Positions 1 to 9,328 of a stretch of 64,000 nt of DNA are shown piece by piece. The notes beneath the pieces were generated by a model that was not told the origin of the DNA, searched no databases, and was given only the letters and a program-made list of their open reading frames with translations. Position 1 is the first letter of the stretch, and each line of letters opens with the position of its first letter. A program made the position numbers and the translations under genes. Source of the stretch: Iodobacter violaceini (GTDB taxonomy: Bacteria > Pseudomonadota > Gammaproteobacteria > Burkholderiales > Chitinibacteraceae); the NCBI RefSeq assembly GCF_011601265.1, contig NZ_JAAOLX010000001.1, positions 682,001-746,000 on the forward strand, written 5' to 3'.

Positions 1-1103
1 GCCGCAATATCCCCGCTGTGTGGCTGGCCAGCCAGCTAAAAAACCCCAGCTTTTACGATTTTTTGCAGCTGGCTGGCATTAGTAAACTGAAATCAGAAAA
101 TCACTACGGGCTGGCACTGGTGCTGGGCGGCGGCGAAGTCAGCATGGTCGAGCTGGCCGGGCTTTACACCATGCTGCTCAATGATGGCCGCTTAAAACCG
201 CTGCGCTACTTAAAAGAAAGCCCCAAGCCACGTGGAGAAGTCTTGCTTAGCCCCGAAGCCAGCTGGCTGGCACTGGATATGCTGAGTAAAAATCCCCGGC
301 CAGACGGCGGCAGCAATGCCTGGCCTGTGGCGTTTAAAACCGGCACTTCATGGGGCTTTCGCGATGCCTGGACAGCAGGCGTGGTTGGCCCCTATGTACT
401 GGTAGTCTGGCTGGGCAATTTTGACGGCCAAGGCAACCCAGCGCTCATCGGTCTGGAAGCCGCCGCCCCGCTGTTCTTTCGCATCAGCGACGCACTGGCC
501 CTGGCAAAACCCGCCGATAAGCCGCAACCACGCAGCACACCGATGGGTCTGAAACGCATCAATATCTGCACCGCCAGCGGCGATTTACCCAATGCTTATT
601 GCCCTCAGCAAAGCAGCACATGGTTTATCCCAGGCAAATCGCCTATCCGCGTCAGCACCCTGCATCAGCCAGTGCACATCGATACCAAGAGCGGCCTCGC
701 AGTCTGCCCGCCTTACGATCCTGCCCATACCAAAACAGAAATATTTGAGTTTTGGAGCAGCGATATGGCAAGGCTGTTTAAAGAAGCAGGCGTCCCCCGC
801 CGCAAACCACCGCATATCGATTGCAGCGGCATAGCCAGCCCTGGTGACGCGCCCAAAATCAGCTCACCGCTGGCAGGCCTTAGCTACACCCTGCGCCTGT
901 CCAAACCCGACGAAACCATCCCCCTGCAAGCCGCCGCCAGCAGCGAGCAGCTTTACTGGTTTGATAATCAGATTTATCTGGGCAGCGCAAAAACCAGCGG
1001 CCTGGCATGGCGGCCACAAGCAGGCGGCTGGCATCAGCTTAGCGTGGTTGACGATCAGGGCAGAAGTGACAGCAGGCAGGTGATGGTGGAGTTATTGCCG
1101 TGA
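1..1103 (+). CDS. pbpC: Penicillin-binding protein 1C, C-terminal part (runs off left edge)
   Basis: This is the 3' part of a class A peptidoglycan synthase of the PBP1C type; the frame is open from base 3 and the true start lies outside the window. The visible protein (about 366 residues) begins inside the transpeptidase domain (RNIPAVWLA, the segment after the active-site serine). The KTGTS box lies near fragment residue 110 (FKTGTSWGFRDAW) and is followed by VVWLGNFDG, as is usual. The last 180 residues, with cysteines in ICTASGDLPNAYCP and a beta-rich end, match the BiPBP_C tail of PbpC. The glycosyltransferase domain and the catalytic serine are not visible. The protein would be anchored in the inner membrane and act in the periplasm. 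No alpha-2-macroglobulin gene, a frequent partner, is visible downstream. Confidence 0.9.
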   Translation, partial: RNIPAVWLASQLKNPSFYDFLQLAGISKLKSENHYGLALVLGGGEVSMVELAGLYTMLLNDGRLKPLRYLKESPKPRGEVLLSPEASWLALDMLSKNPRPDGGSNAWPVAFKTGTSWGFRDAWTAGVVGPYVLVVWLGNFDGQGNPALIGLEAAAPLFFRISDALALAKPADKPQPRSTPMGLKRINICTASGDLPNAYCPQQSSTWFIPGKSPIRVSTLHQPVHIDTKSGLAVCPPYDPAHTKTEIFEFWSSDMARLFKEAGVPRRKPPHIDCSGIASPGDAPKISSPLAGLSYTLRLSKPDETIPLQAAASSEQLYWFDNQIYLGSAKTSGLAWRPQAGGWHQLSVVDDQGRSDSRQVMVELLP

Positions 1104-1294
1104 AGCAAGGAAGGATAGTTTTTTTGTCCACGCGCTTGCAAGAATATCAACGACACGCATCATGTGGCGTTTACCTCGCCAAGTAAGAAATTTTTATGTC
1201 TCATGAAAGCTAAAAAAGCCAAACCATACAACTGGGTATAGTTTCAGGCTTCTTATTCCCTAAAAAAAACCATGGACCTTATACCTCTCATTTT

Positions 1295-1732
1295 TCATCC
1301 AAAAATAAATAAAAATAATAATATTGCAGGGACAACTACTCCCCATTTAACAAGTTTTCCAAAATAAATAAATCCAACAAAGAAATATGAATGCATCCAT
1401 AAAAAAGAAAACAAAATTACAGTTATAATCCCTTGAATAGTTTTTGGGTGAAACTTGCTCTCTAGCAGTATTTCGACTCCTGATGTCAGCCATATAGACC
1501 ATGGCAAAGTCATAATCATTAAAGGCAAATCAAAAAGTAAACTAAAAGTAGTTTTTGTATTTTCTATATTGCTCATAAAAAAATGGGCCATATTGTAAAT
1601 CAATATAAATGGCAAAATAACGATGAAAGACTTAAATACTCGCTCAGGATTTTCCATGGCACCACCATATATTAAAAAATATTTTTTAGATTGATCGAAA
1701 AACCAAAGAACGGGAGTTAAGTATTTTTTCAC
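1295..1732 (-). CDS. Hypothetical AT-rich integral membrane protein
   Basis: I do not recognise this protein. It is 145 residues long with about four hydrophobic segments (near residues 33-52, 62-82, 95-118 and 125-145) and ends in a hydrophobic run rich in Leu and Phe. The start used is GTG at 1732, giving MKKYLTPVLWFF; an ATG at 1654 (MENPERVFKSF) is an alternative, and neither has a strong ribosome binding site. The gene and its flanks (about 1100-1860) are visibly much more AT-rich than the neighbours, which suggests recent acquisition or relaxed constraint. No partner gene is adjacent: pbpC converges on it from the left and a decayed sigma-factor locus lies to its right. Function cannot be assigned. 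Confidence 0.5.
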   Translation of the reverse strand: MKKYLTPVLWFFDQSKKYFLIYGGAMENPERVFKSFIVILPFILIYNMAHFFMSNIENTKTTFSLLFDLPLMIMTLPWSIWLTSGVEILLESKFHPKTIQGIITVILFSFLWMHSYFFVGFIYFGKLVKWGVVVPAILLFLFIFG

Positions 1733-1868
1733 TCAAAGTTAAAGAACTGCTCCAAATAAACACTTCGATTATAAAAACCATTATATGTCCAACCAGCAGG
1801 GAGGCCGCAGTTAATTCAACTTATTATTTTTTAAATAAAATCCGTCTCCATTTTTAGAAAAGTATCAT

Positions 1869-2374
1869 TCATTCCCCAACTTGCACCGCCTCATCTTTCC
1901 GCCAATAACCACTAGCCAAAAGCTGCTCGCGCACCTGAGCTCTGGCCCGGTGCAAGCGACTTTTGACTGCCTCCAGGCTCAGGCCCAGTTCGGCCGCTAC
2001 CTCAGGTGCGGTCAGCTCGTGTACATCGCGCAGCAGTAAAATCTCGCGATAAATTGGGGTGAGCTGCTGCAATGCTCGGATTAAATCCATCCTCAGGTCG
2101 GCGGGGACGGGCGGTGAATGAGGTATGTCATGTGGTGCCAGCTCGCCCAGCGATTCGGCATATTTTTGGCGGCGAAACAAGCGATAGCACTCGCGCTCGA
2201 CGATGCGAAACAACCAGCTTGCCAACGTAACCACGGTGCGCAGCGCACCGATCTGGCGATAAAGCTGACTATACCGGCAGTCAGCCCCGCCCAAACAGCC
2301 CAGACAATTCCTAAACCAAGTGCGATACGAAGAACGCGTTCCCACAGGGGAAGATTGCGTTTAATGAAGAACAT
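1869..2374 (-). pseudogene. Decayed DUF2892 / ECF sigma factor locus
   Basis: Two gene fragments appear to be fused by a deletion. Reading from ATG 2374, which has a good AAGGA site 8 bases upstream, the first 39 or so residues (MFFIKRNLPLWERVLRIALG and onward) look like the start of a DUF2892 inner-membrane protein. After about 2255 this frame becomes nonsense, while another frame becomes a convincing ECF sigma factor: ASWLFRIVERECYRLFRR, then region 4 with LTPIYREILLLRDVHELTAPEVA-type helix-turn-helix sequence and LSLEAVKSRLHRARAQ, ending at 1869. Region 2, needed for -10 recognition and core binding, is missing. The apparent GTG start of the sigma frame at 2345 lies inside the DUF2892 fragment and is probably meaningless. 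DUF2892 genes and ECF sigma genes are often neighbours, so a deletion of one gene's end and the next gene's start explains the arrangement. Confidence 0.65.
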
Positions 2375-2659
2375 GGTGAATCCTTAGTTTGCTGTGAATG
2401 ACTCTTAGCAAGAGCCGGCAAAATTCAAAAAGGATTCAGCGATAGTCAAAATGCTACGGGCGCTTGCTCTGTAGCAAGCGCATCAGTTTTTTTATATACA
2501 AGTGACAGCTCAGCTTTGCTTGATACTGAAGATGATCCTCACTCACTGCAACAAAACACCTTACTCGCTTACAATAAACCTTGCCTGCGCTTATCCCCTC
2601 CAGTAATCTCGATCAAAGCCGAAGTTTTCTGCCAAATCAGCTACATAAGAGAATATGGA

Positions 2660-3976
2660 ATGAGAGACCAAATCCAGCAGGGAAATATATCCGCGGCCAG
2701 GCCTTTAAACAGGGAAGACTGCAAAATCTTAGGATTAGCATCGCTGGGTGGCGCTTTAGAGTTTTACGATTTTATTATTTTTGTGTTTTTCACCGTGGTT
2801 TTAGGCAAGCTTTTTTTCCCGCCTGATATTCCTGATGCGCTCAGACAAATCCAGACTTTCAGTATTTTTGCCGCCGGCTACCTGGCCCGCCCATTGGGTG
2901 GGATTGCAATGGCCCATTTTGGTGATTTGCTGGGCCGCAAAAAAATGTTCACGCTCAGTATTTTAATGATGGCCCTGCCCACACTGATGATTGGCTTGCT
3001 GCCCACCTACCAGCAAATCGGCATCTGGGCCCCGCTGTGCCTGCTGGCTTTGCGTATTTTGCAAGGCGCGGCCATTGGTGGCGAAGTGCCCGGTGCATGG
3101 GTATTTGTTGCCGAGCATGCGCCAGAGCGCCACACCGGGCTGGCCTGCAGCATCATTACTTCCGGGCTGACTCTGGGTATTTTATTAGGCGCATTAATTG
3201 CTATGGCGATTAACAGCCTGTTCAGCCCTGCCGAGCTGGAAGCATGGGCATGGCGTGTGCCCTTTTTAATTGGCGGCATATTCGGCCTGATCGCCATGTA
3301 TCTGCGTAAATGGCTGCATGAAACACCGGTATTTTTAGAGCTGCAGGCCAAAAAGCATCTTGCAGACGAGCTGCCACTCAAAAAAGTATTACGGGATCAT
3401 CGCCAGAGCATTGTGATTTCAATGCTTGGCACTTGTTTGCTGGCGGTAGCTATTGTAGTTGCTATTCTGATGACGCCAGCCTACTTGCAAAAGCAGTTTT
3501 CAGTGCTGCCGGTTGATTCCCTGCGTGCCAATTGCTATGCCATCGTGGCACTGAGCATGGGCTGTATTGTGGCTGGCTGGGCATCAGATAAGCTGGGCAG
3601 CGGCCTTACCCTGCTGATTGGCAGCGTCTTGCTGGGCGGCAGCAGCTACGCCTTTTATCACACCATGAGCCATGACACGGGTCAGCTCGCCCTGCTCTAC
3701 CCGGTGATGGGCTTTACCGTTGGGATTGTGGGTGCGGTGCCGCTTTTGATGATCAAGGCCTTCCCCGCTGCGATTCGCTTCAGCGGTTTGTCCTTCTCTT
3801 ACAATGTGGCTTATGCGTTTGCAGGCGGGCTAACGCCCGTTGTTTTATCGCTCTGGATTAAATCCGATGTGCTGGCACCAAGCTACTATCTTTTACTGCT
3901 CAGCACAGTTGGGGCGGGCTTAGGCGGCTATCTGCTGCTTAATCAGCGCCAGCACCTCAGCCACAGTATCCGCTGA
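2660..3976 (+). CDS. MFS transporter, metabolite:H+ symporter (MHS) type
   Basis: A 438-residue major facilitator protein with about 12 membrane segments. The N-terminal EFYDFIIFVFF segment, the loop-2 motif GDLLGRKKMF, RILQGAAIGGEVPGAWVFVAEH, and PERHTGLACS in the following loop are hallmarks of the MHS group (ProP, ShiA, KgtP relatives) that imports organic acids or zwitterions with protons. The substrate cannot be read from the sequence. I chose ATG 2660, preceded by AAGAGA about 8 bases upstream, because the 48 residues encoded upstream in the same open frame look non-coding. It stands alone and is followed directly by a strong terminator; the decayed sigma locus diverges from it on the left. 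Confidence 0.88.
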   Translation: MRDQIQQGNISAARPLNREDCKILGLASLGGALEFYDFIIFVFFTVVLGKLFFPPDIPDALRQIQTFSIFAAGYLARPLGGIAMAHFGDLLGRKKMFTLSILMMALPTLMIGLLPTYQQIGIWAPLCLLALRILQGAAIGGEVPGAWVFVAEHAPERHTGLACSIITSGLTLGILLGALIAMAINSLFSPAELEAWAWRVPFLIGGIFGLIAMYLRKWLHETPVFLELQAKKHLADELPLKKVLRDHRQSIVISMLGTCLLAVAIVVAILMTPAYLQKQFSVLPVDSLRANCYAIVALSMGCIVAGWASDKLGSGLTLLIGSVLLGGSSYAFYHTMSHDTGQLALLYPVMGFTVGIVGAVPLLMIKAFPAAIRFSGLSFSYNVAYAFAGGLTPVVLSLWIKSDVLAPSYYLLLLSTVGAGLGGYLLLNQRQHLSHSIR

Positions 3977-3978
3977 TC

Positions 3979-4017
3979 AAAAAGCCGTCCCCTGCCAGGC
4001 AAGGGACGGCTTTTTTT
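3979..4017 (+). terminator. Rho-independent terminator after the MFS gene
   Basis: An 8-bp GC-rich stem GCCGTCCC (3984-3991) / GGGACGGC (4003-4010) is flanked by A-rich and T-rich tracts that extend the pairing, with seven T following. It starts three bases after the transporter's stop codon. The A/T tracts could let it also work for transcripts from the opposite side. Confidence 0.9.
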
Positions 4018-4047
4018 AAAGTGATTTTCAGTTTAAAACAGCAACGG

Positions 4048-6717
4048 CTAAATCTTGGCCTGTAAACCTAATCTCATCCACAACTCAGCCACGCCACTGG
4101 GCACAGGCTCGCTAAAGTAAAAGCCCTGCATGCATTGCACGCCCAGGCCTTGCAGAAAGCGGGCGGTTTCCAGGTTTTCTACGCCTTCCACAATAATCTC
4201 TAAACCCAGCCCCAGGCCAAGCTGCACAATGGCCTGCATAATGCGGCGGCCGTCTTCGGTGTGCAGGCGCAAGGCAAAAGAGACATCAATTTTAATAATT
4301 TGTGCAGGCATTTCATGCAGCTGGGAGAGCGATGAATAGCCGGTGCCAAAATCATCAATGGCGATTTCAAAGCCCGATGCATTGAGCTGACGTAAATGAC
4401 GCAGCTGGCGCGAGTAATCAGTCAGCGCAACCGATTCGGTGATTTCCAGCACCACATCTTCGGCCCGCAAACGGTGCTGCATGAGCTTCTCATTCAGCTG
4501 AGTCACAAATTGCGGCTGAAACAACTGGCTGCGCGAGATATTGATCATCAATCTTTGCTTAAGGCCTGCATCCCGCCATTCGCGCAGTTTAATAAAGCTT
4601 TGCTCTATCACCAGCTCGGATAATTCCTGAATCAGGCCTACTTTTTCGGCCATGGGGATAAATAACTCAGGGCTGATCCAGCCACTTTGCTCATCCTGCC
4701 AGCGAGCCAGCGCTTCAACCATCAGCACTTCACCCGTTCTGCCATCCACCACTGGCTGGTAAAACACTTGCAGGCGCTGATCGCGGATTGCGGTTGAAAG
4801 GCGGGACTGAATGGCGACATGTTCTCGGCCCAGCGCCTTTAAATGCACAATATCGCTGTAGAAACAGACATTATTACGCCCGGTATGCTTGGCGTGATAC
4901 ATGGTGTGATCGGCAGCAGAGAGCAGCTCTTCACCCGATTCTGCGTTATCCGGAAACACAGCAAAGCCCAGCGAAATAGTCGGCTGGGTTTCCATGCCGT
5001 TAATGGTGACGCCTTTTCTGGCGGCGTTTTTCAGGCGCTCAGATAACTCCCGCATCACATTTAAATCACTTAAATCCGGGATTAAAACAACAAACTCATC
5101 CCCGCCCCAGCGGGCGATCACATCATTTTCGCGTAAAACACTTTCCAGCTGCCGCGCCACATTAACCAGCAGCTCATCGCCAACCTGATGGCCAAATGCA
5201 TCATTAATCTGCTTAAAGTGATCCAGATCGATAAAACCAAGCGCAACTTTGGTGTTTTGAATACGGGCTCTGTCGATCGCGCTGTGAATCTCGCTATCGA
5301 GCATCAGGCGATTGGGCAGCTTGGTCAGCGTGTCGTAAAGCGCCAGCTGGGTAATATGCTGCTCATTTAAATGGCTGACAGTAACATCGCGCAACACGCC
5401 ACGAATCGCCGCTAACAAGCCATCAGGGGTACGGTGAGCAATCAGGCGGGCCTCAACCCACAGGTATTCACCACTGGCCTGAATCAGTCTGAAGCGCTGG
5501 CTGACAGGCTCGGTTGTTTTGAGTATTTTTGAGAGTGCCTCAACCATCAGCATTCCATCGCCAGAATGCACCCAGGCAAATAGTGGCTGCCCCAGATCTT
5601 TTGCCATTTCACGCAAATCAAGACCACGCAGCTTTGCCCATGCAGGCGTGGTACGCACCAGCTCGCCGGTCGGCGCCAGATCAATCACCGCTTCTTCAAG
5701 CAAATTCAGCGTATCCAGCATGGTCTTGCGCTGCGCGTCTTCCAGCATCAGCGCCGTTACATCGTGGACAAGGGCCACCGCATGGTTTTGCCCGTTTGGC
5801 GCTTGCACTGGCTGCAAACGAACCAATAAATACACGGGCCCTTTGGTCGTTTGCACGGTGCAGTTAAATTGGGCGCTTTCTTTATTTTGCAAAATACGCG
5901 GCAGATAGTGCACCAGCTCAGAGGCCAGCTCGTAAGGCAGCACACTAATAATGGCACGGCCCTGCAGCATTTCAGCAGAAGGCAAATCCGGGTGCCCGGA
6001 CCACACGCTGACAATCACGCTCTGCTGATTGCACTCAAACACCATATCTTGCAGCACGCCAACCAAAGCACGTAAGCGCTGCTGATTGCACAGCAGCTCC
6101 TGCTCTACCCGCTTTTTAACCATGGCCTGCGCCACATGATTGCTCAGCATCGCCAGCAGGCGTAACTCACTGCGGCTGCGCAGAATTTCTGCATCATTTA
6201 AAAAACACAGGAAGCCAAATGGCTCGCCTTTTTCAAGCAGGGGAATGCACAAAAGCTGACGAACACCAATTTGTGCCATCAGCATTTGTTCAGCAAGGGG
6301 TAATTCTAAAAGAGACTTACTCAGCATCATGCCCACAGCCAGCGTATCTGCCAGCAGCGGATAACTGCTGTAATCAAGCGAGCGGCAGGGATCCGGCGTG
6401 AAATCAGCAAGGCGGGTATCGGGTGAGCGCCATGCAGAAGTCAGATGTGAAACCTGATTATCAGGGGTATTCAGATACAGGCAAGCCGCGCTGCTTTTAG
6501 ACGCTTCGGCCAAAATTTGCAAAGCCTCCAGCATGTCTTGCTTGCTGGTATCGAGCAAAGCCGCCACGGTGCTGTCAAAAGCTTCAAAGTAAGTTTGCAA
6601 CAGCCCAAGTTCGCTCCGAAGTTCGAAATCAGGATCAGATAATACATTGCGCTGCACGGCAAACCTCTTTTGAAGAGTGCCCCAAAGTGCTGATTCGGGG
6701 ACTCTGAAACTAAGCAT
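4048..6717 (-). CDS. GAF-PAS-PAS-GGDEF-EAL c-di-GMP signalling protein
   Basis: An 889-residue cytosolic protein that could both make and degrade cyclic di-GMP. Order: N-terminal helical region, GAF domain (about 65-205), a PAS domain (210-330), a second PAS with PAC (335-455), GGDEF (460-620) and EAL (630-885). The cyclase signature is intact (RWGGDEF near residue 540) and an inhibitory-site motif RENDVIARW precedes it by five residues. The phosphodiesterase signature is also intact (VEALARW near 667, EITES, DDFGTGYSSL, KIDVSF, VEGVENLETA). No membrane segments are seen, so the input is presumably a soluble ligand or redox signal sensed by GAF/PAS. ATG 6717 gives the longest frame; its ribosome site is weak. 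The gene is monocistronic, downstream of topA in the same direction and separated from it by a hairpin. Confidence 0.92.
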   Translation of the reverse strand: MLSFRVPESALWGTLQKRFAVQRNVLSDPDFELRSELGLLQTYFEAFDSTVAALLDTSKQDMLEALQILAEASKSSAACLYLNTPDNQVSHLTSAWRSPDTRLADFTPDPCRSLDYSSYPLLADTLAVGMMLSKSLLELPLAEQMLMAQIGVRQLLCIPLLEKGEPFGFLCFLNDAEILRSRSELRLLAMLSNHVAQAMVKKRVEQELLCNQQRLRALVGVLQDMVFECNQQSVIVSVWSGHPDLPSAEMLQGRAIISVLPYELASELVHYLPRILQNKESAQFNCTVQTTKGPVYLLVRLQPVQAPNGQNHAVALVHDVTALMLEDAQRKTMLDTLNLLEEAVIDLAPTGELVRTTPAWAKLRGLDLREMAKDLGQPLFAWVHSGDGMLMVEALSKILKTTEPVSQRFRLIQASGEYLWVEARLIAHRTPDGLLAAIRGVLRDVTVSHLNEQHITQLALYDTLTKLPNRLMLDSEIHSAIDRARIQNTKVALGFIDLDHFKQINDAFGHQVGDELLVNVARQLESVLRENDVIARWGGDEFVVLIPDLSDLNVMRELSERLKNAARKGVTINGMETQPTISLGFAVFPDNAESGEELLSAADHTMYHAKHTGRNNVCFYSDIVHLKALGREHVAIQSRLSTAIRDQRLQVFYQPVVDGRTGEVLMVEALARWQDEQSGWISPELFIPMAEKVGLIQELSELVIEQSFIKLREWRDAGLKQRLMINISRSQLFQPQFVTQLNEKLMQHRLRAEDVVLEITESVALTDYSRQLRHLRQLNASGFEIAIDDFGTGYSSLSQLHEMPAQIIKIDVSFALRLHTEDGRRIMQAIVQLGLGLGLEIIVEGVENLETARFLQGLGVQCMQGFYFSEPVPSGVAELWMRLGLQAKI

Positions 6718-6749
6718 TGCGGATTATTTCCGCCCTACAAAGGTAATGA

Positions 6750-6770
6750 GGGTGAGCTTCAAGCTCACCC
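6750..6770 (-). terminator. Hairpin after topA
   Basis: A perfect 9-bp inverted repeat GGGTGAGCT / AGCTCACCC (6750-6758 and 6762-6770) with a 3-base loop lies just after the topA stop codon at 6778. The downstream T content on the minus strand is modest, so read-through into the GGDEF-EAL gene is possible. Confidence 0.6.
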
Positions 6771-6777
6771 CAACACC

Positions 6778-9084
6778 TTACTCCGCCTCAGCTTTTTCAG
6801 CTTTTGGCGCAGGCCCTTCGATGACTTCCACATAACCACATTCTTTCTGTGGGCACACTTTTTCTGTACCACGACGCTTGGTCACCTTAATGGTCATCAC
6901 TGGCCATTTACACTGCGGGCAACATTCGGCAATCGGTGGATTCCAGGTTGCGTATTTGCAATCCGGATAGGTATTACACGAGTAAAAGAGCTTACCGTAG
7001 CGGCTCTTTCTTTCGATCAGGCTGCCCTTTTTGCATTCCGGACACTCAACACCTGTATCACGCGGTTTTTCGAGTGGCTCGATATGCTTACACTTTGGAT
7101 AGGCCGAGCAGCCAATAAACTTACCATAACGCCCTACCTTGATATGCAGTGCCGATTCACATTTCGGGCAGGTGCGGTCAGGTACGACTTCAGGCTCGGT
7201 TGGCGCGGTATCGGCGTCATCCCCCAGATTGCGGGTGTAATCGCATTCCGGATACGTAGTGCAGCCAATAAAGCGGCCGCGTTTACCTAAACGGATCGCC
7301 AGTTTTGCCACGCCACATTTTGGACAGTCTTCGTCCATTTCTTCCTGGGTGACTTCTTTACGCGATAAGCCGGCTTTTTCTTCACATTGCTTATGAAACC
7401 CTTTCCAGAAATCTGCCAGCACCGGAATCCAATCCCGTTTACCGGTAGAAATCTCATCCAGCTTATCCTCCAGCTTGGCAGTGAAGTTGTAATCCACATA
7501 CTGGGTAAAATGCTCAGTAAGGAATTTATTCACCACTTCGCCGGTATCGGTCGGGGTAAAACGCTTTTTATCAAGGATCACATACTCGCGATCTTTCAGC
7601 GTTTTAATGGTCGATGCATAGGTAGACGGGCGGCCAATACCAAATTCTTCCAGCGATTTAACCAAAGAAGCTTCAGTAAAGCGCGGTGGCGGCTGCGTAA
7701 AATGCTGCTCGCCGGATAACTTATCTACCGGCAGCTTATCGCCCACATTCAGTACCGGCAGGCGTGCTTCGTCTTCTTCTTCTTCATCATCGGTATCTTC
7801 CTGATAAACGGCAATAAAGCCAGGAAATACCAGGGTCTGGCCAGTGGCGCGGAAAATGGCATCCGGGCCAACGGCAATATCAACAGCCACCGTATCAAAC
7901 TTAGCCGCAGCAATCTGGCTGGCTAAGGTGCGCTTCCAGATCATTTGGTAAAGCTTAAACTGATCGGCTGTTAAATAGGCTTTCACCGCATCTGGCGAGC
8001 GATAAATCGAAGTCGGGCGAATCGCTTCGTGCGCTTCTTGTGCGTTTTTAGCTTTGTTTTTGAAAATAACCGGCGAATTAGGCAGGTATTCTTTCTCAAA
8101 TTTTTCGCCAATATACGAACGGATTTCGTCCAGCGCATCGTTGGCCAGGGCCACAGAGTCAGTACGCATATAGGTAATCAAACCGACGGTTTCACCACCA
8201 ATGCTCATCCCTTCATAAAGCTGCTGAGCTGTACGCATAGCGCGATCTGTGGTCATACCCAGCTTACGAACCGCTTCCTGTTGCAGAGTAGACGTTGTAA
8301 ACGGCGCAGCAGCGCTGCGCGATTTCTTTTTCTTGTCTACAGCCTGAATCTCAGCAGTCTGGCCGCTGAGCGCATCAAGAATGCGCTCTTGCGTACCCGT
8401 ATCGGGGATATCAAACTGCTCGAGCTTCTTGCCCTGCCATTGGGTCAGTTTTGCACCAAACTTGCTTCGGCCCTGATGGGTATCAAGGTGAACTGACCAG
8501 TACTCTTGCGAGGTAAACGCGCGAATTTCGATCTCACGCTCGCAAATCAGGCGAAGTGCCGGGCTTTGCACACGGCCAGCCGAAAGGCCGGAGCGCACTT
8601 TACGCCAAAGCAGCGGGGATAAATTAAACCCAACCAGGTAATCCAAAGCACTGCGTGCCTGCTGAGCATTCACCAGATCGCTGTCAATATCGCGCGGATT
8701 TGCCACGGCATTGAGTACGGCAGTTTCGGTAATTTCATGGAACACCACGCGCTTAAAAGTGCGACTGGCAGTCAGCAGTTTTTTAGAGCGTAAAATTTCC
8801 ATGATATGCCAGGAAATCGCTTCACCTTCGCGGTCCGGGTCAGTTGCCAGAAAGATATTGGTGGATTCTTTCACAGCGGCAACCAGAGCATCGACGTGTT
8901 TTTTATTCCGTTCGATCACCTGGTATTTCATTTTAAAATCATTCTCGGGATCAACCGAGCCGTCCTTTCTGACCAATCCACGGACGTGACCATAGGAAGC
9001 AAGGATCTGGAAATCCTTACCAAGATATTTAAGCAGCGTTTTCGCCTTAGACGGCGATTCGACAATCAATAGATTTGCGGGCAT
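6778..9084 (-). CDS. topA: DNA topoisomerase I (type IA)
   Basis: The 768-residue enzyme relaxes negative supercoils through a 5'-phosphotyrosyl intermediate. The Toprim domain is at the N-terminus (LLIVESPSKAKTLLKYLG, ATDPDREGEAISWH), and the catalytic tyrosine is in LITYMRTDS near residue 310. IGRPSTYASTI and FTPTDTGEVV are standard family blocks. After residue 590 there are four zinc-ribbon repeats: CPKCG...C, CPKCESALHIKVGRYGKFIG, CPECKKGSLIERKSRYGKL and CPQC...CPQKEC, ending with a short acidic tail. Length and order match proteobacterial TopA. ATG at 9084 is the natural start. Confidence 0.98.
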   Translation of the reverse strand: MPANLLIVESPSKAKTLLKYLGKDFQILASYGHVRGLVRKDGSVDPENDFKMKYQVIERNKKHVDALVAAVKESTNIFLATDPDREGEAISWHIMEILRSKKLLTASRTFKRVVFHEITETAVLNAVANPRDIDSDLVNAQQARSALDYLVGFNLSPLLWRKVRSGLSAGRVQSPALRLICEREIEIRAFTSQEYWSVHLDTHQGRSKFGAKLTQWQGKKLEQFDIPDTGTQERILDALSGQTAEIQAVDKKKKSRSAAAPFTTSTLQQEAVRKLGMTTDRAMRTAQQLYEGMSIGGETVGLITYMRTDSVALANDALDEIRSYIGEKFEKEYLPNSPVIFKNKAKNAQEAHEAIRPTSIYRSPDAVKAYLTADQFKLYQMIWKRTLASQIAAAKFDTVAVDIAVGPDAIFRATGQTLVFPGFIAVYQEDTDDEEEEDEARLPVLNVGDKLPVDKLSGEQHFTQPPPRFTEASLVKSLEEFGIGRPSTYASTIKTLKDREYVILDKKRFTPTDTGEVVNKFLTEHFTQYVDYNFTAKLEDKLDEISTGKRDWIPVLADFWKGFHKQCEEKAGLSRKEVTQEEMDEDCPKCGVAKLAIRLGKRGRFIGCTTYPECDYTRNLGDDADTAPTEPEVVPDRTCPKCESALHIKVGRYGKFIGCSAYPKCKHIEPLEKPRDTGVECPECKKGSLIERKSRYGKLFYSCNTYPDCKYATWNPPIAECCPQCKWPVMTIKVTKRRGTEKVCPQKECGYVEVIEGPAPKAEKAEAE

Positions 9085-9328
9085 GGGTCCCCGGCACGTT
9101 TATATATAAATTAAAGGACTGACTTAACAGCAGGTGGCGTATTAATGACGGCAAACCCTTGTTTTACAAGAGCATACCTGAGCAAAAAAAACACATCCCT
9201 TACTATAAGCAGCGCATCTCACAACATTTTGCATATATATCCAAAGCAATCAGCTCTATGGATATAGCAGGAAATCGGGCGGGGCAAGCAAGCATCCAAA
9301 ATGGACAGAGCAAATACTTACGCCCTGC

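Noticed and set aside
585-834. Open frames on both strands inside pbpC
   Set aside because: They are shadows of the strong PBP1C frame and do not carry family motifs.
1869-2345. An intact 158-residue sigma factor starting with GTG 2345
   Set aside because: Its first 30 residues are the out-of-frame reading of a DUF2892 gene and region 2 is missing, so it is listed as a pseudogene.
5519-5908. Plus-strand 129-codon frame inside the GGDEF-EAL gene
   Set aside because: Antisense shadow of a domain-rich gene; composition follows the opposite strand's codons.
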